NCBI RefSeq assembly: GCF_024807845.1
Contig: NZ_JANUEQ010000007.1
Location: 124,001-188,000, forward strand
Origin: Klebsiella sp. BIGb0407
Lineage (GTDB): Bacteria > Pseudomonadota > Gammaproteobacteria > Enterobacterales > Enterobacteriaceae
Direction of reading: 5' to 3'
DNA: 64,000 nucleotides
A program made the translations under genes and the position numbers. Positions 57,231-64,000 of the stretch are shown here, piece after piece (positions within the stretch are counted from its first letter, which is position 1; every line of letters begins with the position of its first letter). A model generated the notes under the pieces. That model did not search any database. It was not told where the DNA came from and saw only the letters and a list, made by a program, of their open reading frames with translations.

Positions 57231-58034
57231 ATGAAAGCAGCTTCATTTACATCAGTAATGAAAACCATTGGCAGCAAGCAGGATGAAAAAATACGTACAG
57301 TCATTAATAGCGCACTAAATATCATTAACGAAGAGGCAAACCAGAACGCAGAAGCCAGGATGAGCAACGCTCTTGAGGTATTCAGTCAGGCCAAATCTGC
57401 ACACACGGAAAATATGCTGAAACTGAATGATATCAATGCAGCCATTACCCGCAGTGAAAAAGAACGCCAGAACGCCCTGAATGAGAGTGCAAAATCAGAG
57501 CAAAACTTCCGAACCCGCTTCAGGGAATTACGCGGAATGATGACGCCGGAGCTTAAAGCGGAACATAGTCAACGAGTGGCTGGCCGCGAGCTGGCAGAAG
57601 ATATCACTGTTGTCATTGCCGAGCTGGAAGATGATAAAACCGATGTCATGCTGTCGGCCTGTGAATCAGGCGGTAAATACGTTGGTGCCCATTCTTCAGC
57701 GCTCTCTATTTATGCCCGGAACGAGTGGGCAACTGCAATGAAGGACATCCCCCCGGCACTGATACGTGCTTTCACGTTACGTCTGCGTGAACTTGAAATG
57801 GAAGGGGAAGAGCGCCCTCACAGTGTTCTGATTCAGGAGCTGGGCGAGAATGTACTGGCACAGAGCCGATTTTACGCATTCGATATGGCGCATGAGCCGG
57901 TGATTTCACAGATTGGCCTTCATCGCCCTGCGCTCACCGGTGTGGATATGAAGCTCTATAAAAGCCCCGCTAAGAGAATGCTGTTGGCTAAAGAGCTGGC
58001 ACGGAAGACACAACCGCAGGAGGTGAAGCCATGA
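57231..58034 (+). CDS. sid: Sid-like capsid size determination protein
   Basis: A 267-residue, largely helical protein at the sid position upstream of delta and psu. It shares with P4 Sid (244 residues) the pattern H-x-EN...AITRSEKERQNAL near residue 53-82 and a C-terminal GVDMKLYKSPAKRMLLAKEL-like segment. Sid forms an external scaffold that forces the helper's capsid protein into small heads fitting only satellite DNA. Similarity is moderate; the order makes the call. Its stop overlaps the delta start. Confidence 0.78.
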   Translation: MKAASFTSVMKTIGSKQDEKIRTVINSALNIINEEANQNAEARMSNALEVFSQAKSAHTENMLKLNDINAAITRSEKERQNALNESAKSEQNFRTRFRELRGMMTPELKAEHSQRVAGRELAEDITVVIAELEDDKTDVMLSACESGGKYVGAHSSALSIYARNEWATAMKDIPPALIRAFTLRLRELEMEGEERPHSVLIQELGENVLAQSRFYAFDMAHEPVISQIGLHRPALTGVDMKLYKSPAKRMLLAKELARKTQPQEVKP

Positions 58035-58276
58035 TGCGCTGCCCGTACTGTAAAAAGGCTGCTCATGTGCGTACCAGCCGCTATCTGTCGGATAACGTTA
58101 AACAGAGCTATCTTCAGTGCATCAATGTGTTCTGTTCGGCGACCTTTCGCACCGTCGAATCGATTGATGAGGTGATACGCCCTCCTGTGGAGAAAGAGTC
58201 ACCTGAACCGGCACCGGCTGCACCCGTTGCGCCTCCGCGTATACAGGATTGTTCCCGTTCATCACTGCGCTACTGA
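58031..58276 (+). CDS. delta: Delta, Ogr/Delta zinc-finger late activator
   Basis: An 81-residue protein with an Ogr-type zinc finger: CPYCKK and, after about 25 residues, CINVFC, around HVRTSRYLSDNVKQSYLQC. A Pro-rich tail follows. P4 Delta activates the sid operon and also helper late promoters. The single-finger length fits Ogr rather than the two-finger P4 Delta (166 residues). The start overlaps the sid stop (ATGA); the second ATG at 58034 is equally possible. Confidence 0.9.
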   Translation: MMRCPYCKKAAHVRTSRYLSDNVKQSYLQCINVFCSATFRTVESIDEVIRPPVEKESPEPAPAAPVAPPRIQDCSRSSLRY

Positions 58277-58292
58277 TTCAGGAGAAAGAAAC

Positions 58293-58868
58293 ATGACCCC
58301 TACACCACTGGAGCAGGCTTTTACAGTCTGCCAGCACAATAAAACGCGCTGGCTTGATAGCAAAGCAGGACTGGCACAGGCTGAAATGATACTCAGAGAG
58401 CGAGAGTTATCCTGTGATAACCCTGAGCCGGAAGAAATACAGGCGTTACGCGATTTATCTGACCTGAAAAAATGGGAAGTGAATCAGTCTGCCGGGGACT
58501 ATATCCGCGCTCATGAAGCCGTACAGCACATCAGCATCCGCCGTCAGCTTCATTCCTTTATGACAGCGAACGGCACCGCCCTGACCGCTGCCCTGGCTCC
58601 TGAACTGATGCATATCAGCAAACAGCCTGAAATCGTCAGAGAAAGCGCCCTCGACCGCGCTGCCGCCAGTCTCCGCGAGGCGTTATCCGTTTATCTGGCC
58701 AGCGGGGTTACTGTTGATTACGCAGAAGATGACCGGGATATTCTGACCACTATCGGATTCCGACCTGACAGGGCGTCACGGGCAGATAATCAGGTAAAAT
58801 ATTCGCCTGAACAGAGCCTGATTTTCTCGCGTCGTCAGGCAGAACTGAACCGCAAAAAATCCGCGTAA
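58293..58868 (+). CDS. psu: Psu, polarity suppression / capsid decoration protein
   Basis: A 191-residue protein matching P4 Psu (190) along its length, with KKWEVNQSAGDYIRAHEAVQ, then HISIRRQ, ALTAALAPELM, ILTTIGFRPD and IFSRRQAEL. Psu inhibits Rho-dependent termination in the host and also decorates the small capsid. The ATG at 58293 has AGGAG upstream; the longer frame to 58227 overlaps delta and is not supported. Confidence 0.95.
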   Translation: MTPTPLEQAFTVCQHNKTRWLDSKAGLAQAEMILRERELSCDNPEPEEIQALRDLSDLKKWEVNQSAGDYIRAHEAVQHISIRRQLHSFMTANGTALTAALAPELMHISKQPEIVRESALDRAAASLREALSVYLASGVTVDYAEDDRDILTTIGFRPDRASRADNQVKYSPEQSLIFSRRQAELNRKKSA

Positions 58869-59032
58869 AACGCCCCAAAAATACCCGTTATTATTCTAAA
58901 AATAGCCATGCACGCCTACGCTGCATGGTTTTGCATTTAAATATTCGAACTTTTCACACCCTACCACGCCAGCACTGGCGCGGCCTGAGCGCCTCCACTC
59001 AACTGCATTAAAACCGACACACAAAGCGGGCA

Positions 59033-59058
59033 GGCGAGGAGGGGGAAGTATTGCGCGC
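59033..59058. other. cos-like packaging site
   Basis: GGCGAGGAGGGGGAAG followed by TATTGCGCGC closely resembles the P2/P4 cohesive end GGCGAGGCGGGGAAAGCAC and the following TGCGCGC. It is preceded by AAAGCGGGCA and lies beyond psu, the P4 location. It should let a P2-like helper terminase package the satellite. Confidence 0.7.
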
Positions 59059-59343
59059 TAGCGATAAAGTATTTATTTAATTTAACGACCAGTAATCGTC
59101 GCTGAGACACGCGGATCCATTTGGATATCTGTGACAGGTACTATGCTGTTTGAGGATAAGATGATCCTCTGAGGCTGTCAGGTGGGGTAAGACAATACCA
59201 CCCGAAGGAGGAGGGAAATAAGTCATTTCGGTCTCGATGATATCGCATTTTAAGTTCCTCATCTCCTATTAATGAATTCACCATGATGCATGGGGCTGTG
59301 ATCACCTATTGATCTGTATTAAATCCGCCACACCAAGCGAGAA

Positions 59344-59368
59344 GGAGTGGCGGGGAAGCATTGCACGA
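59344..59368. repeat. Second, diverged cos-like sequence next to qatC
   Basis: GGAGTGGCGGGGAAG then CATTGCACGA, preceded by ATTAAATCCG and AAGCGAG, aligns with the first cos region (ATTAAAACCG, AAGCGGG, GGCGAGGAGGGGG). The copies lie about 310 bases apart. This one ends about 30 bases from the qatC stop. Confidence 0.65.
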
Positions 59369-59397
59369 GTTCTAAGAGGAGCGCTTTTTGAATAGAC

Positions 59398-60681
59398 TTA
59401 TAGAATGCCGTGCTTTGTAAGAAGCAAATCAAGTTCTTTGAATCCATTCTCAACCACATCAGAATAAAATTTCCGTCCTTCAATAGATTTACTTGAGAAA
59501 ACGAGCGATCCTCCTATTACTTCATTAATTCCTTTTTCTCTGATAAGTAAGCAGGCTCGAGCAACAGCTCCGATATCATTTGCGCCTTTTTCTCTCTCTG
59601 AATTAGGATTTCCGATATCATCAAAATAATATTTATTCGTGGTTGTATCTGATATCCCCGCGCTTAGGAATGCGGCTCTGCGAACTAAGCAGGGGACGCA
59701 TCGACCACAATGTTGATAATTATAGTAGCCAAAACGACCACAACTTGTAGTATTACCGATGTAGTTAAGAAGAAGTGGAAGGTTTTTGCAGTTTTTAATC
59801 ATCTCACCCTTTGTATATCCTTGATAAGGGCGTTTAATTGAAATATTTATTCCGGCAGAATCAAAAATATCTTGAATGATAGCTAAAAAAACAGGGTGAG
59901 TGGTTTTTGTACTAAGGCTTCCAAATCTACCTTCGTTAAGTGGAACATTCAGACTAATAAATCCGTTTTCGGGAATGTACAACTCAACTGGAGTTTTAAG
60001 ATTTAAAATTGTTGCAGCAAGAACACCATATGAAATAAATATTAATGAACGGCCACGGGTTGAGCGCTCAGTTATATGAGGGACTTTTATTCTGTGGTTC
60101 CACTGATAATGACGTACTTTCCCATTTAATGTTTTTGAAAATTCTATTTGTTTCTTAGAATCACCTTTTGCCATTTGTGAAACGAAACATGGTGAACGAC
60201 CATTTTCCATTAGATCGATTGCACCGATTAAACTATCCATTCCGCCAGAGAGTAATGATATACAGTCCGCAGAGGAAGTCGTTAAAGTTGATGGTTCTAA
60301 AGGAGGTTCACCACCATTTTTTAATTTTATTTCCCAAAAGTCACCTGTTAAAAAACGAAATGCATCTTGGAGTTTATTAATATGCGGTAACCAATTTTCT
60401 TTGTTGCAAACCGTTATTGCTAGTTTAATCTCCCGAGTCCAGCCATCAGCGGTTTTCTTCCTTAAACATGCTAGGTCTGCGGCGCAAACTGACATTGCTA
60501 TAGTTACAAAATCCCAAGTCACAATATCAGGGTGAAAACCCATTTTCTTTAGTCTTATTCTCCAATCTTGCGCTATGTGACCTATTTTTTTGTTCGCGGG
60601 AATTGTGTAAAGGGAAAAATACTCAACACCTTCTTCTAATACTTTTGGTAAAAGCTTTTCAGGCGCGCATACTACTTTCAT
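59398..60681 (-). CDS. qatC: QatC, QueC-like anti-phage protein
   Basis: A 427-residue QueC-like ATP pyrophosphatase. The PP-loop is SGGMDS (145-150), and the QueC-type zinc site is Cys314, Cys325, Cys328 and Cys331 (CGRFGYYNYQHCGRCVPC). An N-terminal extension of about 130 residues is absent from housekeeping QueC. In the Qat system the QueC-like protein acts with QatA and QatB in defence. Relatives in type IV CBASS are reported to attach a deazaguanine base to a partner's N-terminus. Its start overlaps the qatB stop by four bases. No qatD follows. Confidence 0.9.
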   Translation of the reverse strand: MKVVCAPEKLLPKVLEEGVEYFSLYTIPANKKIGHIAQDWRIRLKKMGFHPDIVTWDFVTIAMSVCAADLACLRKKTADGWTREIKLAITVCNKENWLPHINKLQDAFRFLTGDFWEIKLKNGGEPPLEPSTLTTSSADCISLLSGGMDSLIGAIDLMENGRSPCFVSQMAKGDSKKQIEFSKTLNGKVRHYQWNHRIKVPHITERSTRGRSLIFISYGVLAATILNLKTPVELYIPENGFISLNVPLNEGRFGSLSTKTTHPVFLAIIQDIFDSAGINISIKRPYQGYTKGEMIKNCKNLPLLLNYIGNTTSCGRFGYYNYQHCGRCVPCLVRRAAFLSAGISDTTTNKYYFDDIGNPNSEREKGANDIGAVARACLLIREKGINEVIGGSLVFSSKSIEGRKFYSDVVENGFKELDLLLTKHGIL

Positions 60682-61541
60682 TGTAATGCTCCTTCATAGA
60701 CAATAAATGTGTTCTCAAGTGCTTTATCCATGACTTTTTGAAATTGTTTGGTGCTCGGATTTGGGAATTCTTTTTTTAATACTGATATTTGTTCTGAAAT
60801 TTCTGATTGGAGATACTTTCTCATCATATTTATATTTTTCATTGAGCTTGATGGTATGTTTTTTGAACCTTCAAACAATTGCCCGATTTCATGAATCAGC
60901 TTGTTTTTAACTTCATTGGAAAGATATAGCTCTATCAAGTTCCAAATGTTATTGTCACTCATCTTAAAAAGATCTATATTTTTATCTTTATTTATTAGTT
61001 CCGATAATGCAAATGACATTGAGTTTTTGATTGATTCCTCATCGACAGTACCCCCAGATGTTGTTGTTTCTGAGATTATTGCATCAATAATCTCAGATGC
61101 AGATGGGTTACTTTTTAATAATTTCTGCGCCCAGTTTTTGACTGATACATTATTACCTTCTCTCAAATTGAGTAATAATGATAACAAATTAGTCGCTGCG
61201 CGTGTCGATGTCCTCATTTTACGTGAGGCTTTCTTTGCACCACCGTTTCCTACTTTTGAGAAGCTTCCAACTGCCTTGCTGAAGTGCGATTTATCTGAGC
61301 TCTCAGCATAATTTCGTAATTCTCTCCTGGCTGTGGCATATTTCCTTGGTGGTGCTATTCCATCAATGCTTCCATTATGTTCAACAGATAGGGGTTCCTG
61401 TGGTTCTTCCTCCCTCTCATCATCTGAATTAGGGTATATGATTTCACCCGAACCTATCGGGAGGCTTTGAAGCTTATCCTCCCAGGGAGGAATGATTGGA
61501 ACATTAGCTCCAGAACCTGAACTAGAAGTCGAAGTACCCAT
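60678..61541 (-). CDS. qatB: QatB, Qat defence protein
   Basis: A 287-residue protein with the QatB-type N-terminus MGTSTSSSGSGANVPIIPPW, a low-complexity acidic linker to about residue 60, and a helical C-terminal body. No catalytic motif is visible. Removal of Met1 would expose Gly2, which would suit N-terminal modification by the QueC-like partner; that is an inference. It starts 2 bases after qatA and overlaps qatC, so the three genes form one operon. Confidence 0.87.
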   Translation of the reverse strand: MGTSTSSSGSGANVPIIPPWEDKLQSLPIGSGEIIYPNSDDEREEEPQEPLSVEHNGSIDGIAPPRKYATARRELRNYAESSDKSHFSKAVGSFSKVGNGGAKKASRKMRTSTRAATNLLSLLLNLREGNNVSVKNWAQKLLKSNPSASEIIDAIISETTTSGGTVDEESIKNSMSFALSELINKDKNIDLFKMSDNNIWNLIELYLSNEVKNKLIHEIGQLFEGSKNIPSSSMKNINMMRKYLQSEISEQISVLKKEFPNPSTKQFQKVMDKALENTFIVYEGALQ

Positions 61542-61543
61542 AT

Positions 61544-63403
61544 TTATCTCCTTGCTTTCAATTTAATTGCATTTAATGCTGGTTTATTTGTATTAGGGTC
61601 TTTCTCCCATGACTCTAATATTTCCACAGCCCATGGATACTTAGTTATTAAAGGGATTAGAGGCGCAGGGCGTATATTGGCTGGTATTTCTTTCAAAAGC
61701 GAAGTTAACTCATTGCTTAAAGAACTATATTCTGATACTACAAATAGGCATTTTTTTAAATACTCAAAGCTCCATTGTTCTAAACGACACTTTACCTTTA
61801 GTTTTATTAATATCTTCTCTGCCTCAATCTCACCAATATCTAAAAGCTGTGGTGAAAGTATATCGAAAGTATCATCGGATATGAGTATTGACTCAAACAA
61901 CGCTCTTGCATCATCACTAATTTCATCCATGCTTGAGATAGAAATAAATTTTTCCCTGCTGAGATATAATAAAGGTCTTAAATCAACCGATGATAAACTT
62001 GGTTTAATTCCTATCCATGACTCAATAAATGGGTTGTTCCAACTTTTATCTGGAGAGGTGTAAGGATTTCCTCTTTGCAACTCTCGTTCTAATTTTGCAA
62101 TGAAATTTGGCTTCCCATCTTCGCTTTCAGTAACTGCTCTCGCAAGATATTCAAAAGCGGTTGTTGTGGCACACCTTTCAAATAGTTGCATTTTTACCAG
62201 AGCTTCGAATGAAATTGCTAACTCTTGTTCCTCAGCTATTTGTTGTCTGATAATTAAGTTGTTCAGAAATCTTTTTATCAAACGTGGATTACCTGCAATT
62301 TCTTTAGTGCTTGATAATATTTCAGAAATTTCTAGGGCGATGGTGATTTCTTTTTCGAGTACGGATGAGTATCTTCCGAAGGCTTCGTTTAATTCTTTCC
62401 TAGTTAATAATCCTTGCCAAGATTTTTTTGCTTTCTCTAAAATTATTTTTTTCGCTGACTCCGCATCTTCTTTTGGAATAATATTGTGACGGACAGCAAG
62501 TTCTGACAAAAGAATAACTACATAGGCTTTAACATCATTAGTGCTCAGTCGCGGAACTCTTAGAGGAACTTGTATCAATTTATCGAAGTAATTAGTTACT
62601 AGATCGCTGTCAAGATCGGTTTGCGAAAAATGGGAACGTACAGCACTACGGATCATTCCTTCATCAGCAGCAATTATGAAGGCAGTTCGAGGTACAAATA
62701 AAAGTAATCTCATTGCTTCTAAAGTAGATATTGCTGTATTTGGCATGCATCTATCTAGATCATCGACCAATACTACCAATGTTATATTTAATTTTTTTAA
62801 CAAGCTGGTTAAACTGGTTCTCAGTTCTTCAATTTGTCGTGGTAATGAAGATGATTGCTCCGGGTTTAATATTCCATTGAATTGAGGTGCTAGTTTTGAG
62901 TAATCATCCCTCAGTTTCCCTACATCATCCTCAGTTATTTTACCAGTTGAAGCAATACCACTTACAACGCCTAAAATCCCACCAATTGGGCCAGCGACTA
63001 CACTTCCAAAAATCGCTCCAGAAATTGCCGGCGCCGCAATTTTCAATGCTCTGAAATAATTAATTCTTTTAGAAAAGGAAACTGCTTTATCAATCAAGGT
63101 TTTTTTTTCTTTGGCAATTGATAATATTTTATCTGATACCGATTGTAACAGTGCTAACTTGGCATCATCATAACCTTGGTACAGCCATGCATTAAATTCC
63201 AAGAAAACATAGTCATCTTCGGAACTATCATTTTGGAGTTTTTCCCCAATCATTTTGACAAGAGATGATTTCCCCGTTCCCCATTTGCCAGATATTCCAA
63301 TAGATACTGGCTCTCCGGCGGATTCGAAAACAAGACGTGTCGCAATTCCTGCGATCAGCTTGAAATTTAGTAAATCATCAGCAGTTTCAACATCATTCCA
63401 CAT
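61544..63403 (-). CDS. qatA: QatA, KAP-family P-loop NTPase of the Qat system
   Basis: A 619-residue KAP NTPase. Walker A is GKWGTGKSS (39-47), Walker B is VVLVDDLDRCMP (about 210-221), and a hydrophobic Gly-rich insertion (about 120-150) between them is the membrane hairpin typical of the family. MWNDVETADDLLNF is a characteristic QatA opening. In the Qat system, known as QatABCD, the ATPase is required for phage resistance. It heads the operon and is transcribed from near attR toward psu. The DNA is AT-rich relative to the satellite core. Confidence 0.9.
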   Translation of the reverse strand: MWNDVETADDLLNFKLIAGIATRLVFESAGEPVSIGISGKWGTGKSSLVKMIGEKLQNDSSEDDYVFLEFNAWLYQGYDDAKLALLQSVSDKILSIAKEKKTLIDKAVSFSKRINYFRALKIAAPAISGAIFGSVVAGPIGGILGVVSGIASTGKITEDDVGKLRDDYSKLAPQFNGILNPEQSSSLPRQIEELRTSLTSLLKKLNITLVVLVDDLDRCMPNTAISTLEAMRLLLFVPRTAFIIAADEGMIRSAVRSHFSQTDLDSDLVTNYFDKLIQVPLRVPRLSTNDVKAYVVILLSELAVRHNIIPKEDAESAKKIILEKAKKSWQGLLTRKELNEAFGRYSSVLEKEITIALEISEILSSTKEIAGNPRLIKRFLNNLIIRQQIAEEQELAISFEALVKMQLFERCATTTAFEYLARAVTESEDGKPNFIAKLERELQRGNPYTSPDKSWNNPFIESWIGIKPSLSSVDLRPLLYLSREKFISISSMDEISDDARALFESILISDDTFDILSPQLLDIGEIEAEKILIKLKVKCRLEQWSFEYLKKCLFVVSEYSSLSNELTSLLKEIPANIRPAPLIPLITKYPWAVEILESWEKDPNTNKPALNAIKLKARR

Positions 63404-63618
63404 GAGTCCATCCCATCGGCAAGAAGTGACCTCTACACCTTATCCAATGCATTTCAGAACTTGCAACAATTTTTAAGAATTAGATGATTGTTTTATGATG
63501 TAATCATTGAAATTGCAATGACTGACATAGGAGAGATTCGTCGTTTGGGGTCATTTTGGTGGTCTTTATTTTTTTATACGTATTAAATGTTATTTAATAC
63601 AGTTGGTTATATGTTTTT
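63404..63618. other. Putative qat promoter region between qatA and attR
   Basis: AT-rich non-coding DNA. On the minus strand a TTGCAA hexamer followed about 17 bases later by an ATAAGG-like hexamer could be a promoter for qatABC; the match is weak. Confidence 0.4.
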
Positions 63619-63640
63619 TTCGAGTCCGGCCTTCGCACCA
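63619..63640. repeat. attR core: repeat of the leuX 3' end
   Basis: TTCGAGTCCGGCCTTC then GCACCA repeats the leuX end at 51058-51080 with a single G missing. It marks the right boundary of the satellite. Confidence 0.88.
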
Positions 63641-64000
63641 TATGCGAAATTAAGTCACCTAAGGGTGGCTTTTTTTGTGCCTAAAATCAGTGGATTACTT
63701 CTTTTTTGCTCATTTTTCATTCTCTTCGTATCTGATGGTATCTGTGGGTATATCGCATAAAGCGGGATATAAATATGTATATCCCAAATTCGATTTAGGG
63801 CGGTATACAGTTTTGTTTGAAAAATGACCTTTGGTGGTTTGTGTTGTAAAGATGCTGGATGGAAATGGGTGTTAGCAGCAAGAATGGGTACTACCGATAG
63901 CCCAAGAGTATGTATGACCTCTGTTATGTAAATTACTTCATGCGTAGCACCGATCTGGCGAAGAGTGTACAGCTAAAAGCAGATTAGCGTCCGTTCTGTG
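63641..64000. other. Chromosomal sequence beyond attR
   Basis: Begins with what looks like the native leuX terminator (AAGTCACC, loop, GGTGGCTT and seven T residues, about 63650-63677). The remaining 320 bases hold no gene I can support. Confidence 0.5.

Larger units (their letters stand above)
58869..59397. other. Spacer between psu and the Qat cargo
   Basis: About 530 bases containing two cos-like sequences (59033-59058 and 59344-59368). A 61-codon minus-strand frame at 59077-59262 (MRNLKCDIIETEMTYFPPPS...) lies between them, is unrecognised, and has its Shine-Dalgarno directly against the ATG. There is no TatD-like coding sequence. Confidence 0.6.
51058..63640. mobile_element. P4-like phage satellite integrated in leuX
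   Basis: A 12.6-kb element between tRNA-end repeats. Gene order is that of P4: integrase next to the tRNA, crr-like repeats, alpha replication protein, small regulatory genes with C4-type RNA, AlpA/Vis, ori iterons, sid-delta-psu, cos, then a cargo segment. The cargo is qatABC, read toward psu. No capsid, tail or terminase genes are present, as expected of a satellite that uses a P2-like helper. Most genes look intact, so mobilisation by a helper is plausible. Confidence 0.93.

Noticed and set aside
59077-59262. 61-codon minus-strand frame between the cos-like sequences, considered as a qatD remnant
   Set aside because: The peptide shows none of the TatD metal-site motifs and its Shine-Dalgarno directly abuts the ATG, so neither a TatD remnant nor a real gene can be supported.
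63690-64000. Possible second integrated element to the right of attR
   Set aside because: After the leuX-type terminator the sequence carries no integrase start, att repeat or other recognisable element signal within the window.

Overview
The window is a chromosomal segment of an enterobacterium close to Escherichia, Salmonella and Citrobacter. The evidence is the collinear set of core genes (treR-treB-treC, nrdD-nrdG, ridA-pyrI-pyrB-pyrL, tabA, argI, rraB-miaE, yjgM, valS-holC-pepA, lptF-lptG, ahr-leuX), whose products resemble the E. coli proteins over their full length. The genus cannot be fixed by reading alone.

Layout. 0-11.8 kb: yhbP; a very long AT-rich gene for a 1395-1400 residue protein with an HExxH metallopeptidase motif; tqsA; nrdDG behind paired NrdR boxes; a decayed LysR-family fragment; and a three-lipoprotein operon (CsgG-like, DUF4810-like, GNA1162-like). 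12-20.8 kb: the trehalose operon with a TreR operator, then a tandem pair of trypsin-fold proteins. The first has an intact catalytic triad and the second has lost all three residues. 20.8-26.3 kb: two ridA genes with identical products flanking a DoxX-like gene, then pyrBI with its attenuator, tabA, and argI with two ARG boxes. 26.4-32.7 kb: rraB-miaE and the hexose-phosphate uptake locus uhpABC-uhpT. 32.8-40.8 kb: yjgM, valS, holC, pepA and the divergent lptFG.

40.9-47.7 kb is an AT-richer sugar block: transaldolase, AlsE-like epimerase, fructose-family PTS IIC, IIB and two IIA proteins, and a PRD-type regulator. It lies between an internally deleted dhaK fragment and a complete single-chain dihydroxyacetone kinase gene. 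ahr and the tRNA gene leuX follow.

51.06-63.64 kb is a P4-like phage satellite integrated in leuX, bounded by a direct repeat of the tRNA 3' end. It carries int, crr-like repeats, the alpha primase-helicase, small lysogeny genes with a C4-type antisense RNA, alpA, ori-like iterons, sid-delta-psu and a cos-like site. In the psu-distal cargo position it carries qatA-qatB-qatC of the Qat anti-phage system. The fourth gene, qatD (TatD-like nuclease), is absent, and a second cos-like sequence lies next to the qatC 3' end. This incomplete Qat cargo, the protease/pseudoprotease pair and the giant metallopeptidase-like protein are the most notable items.
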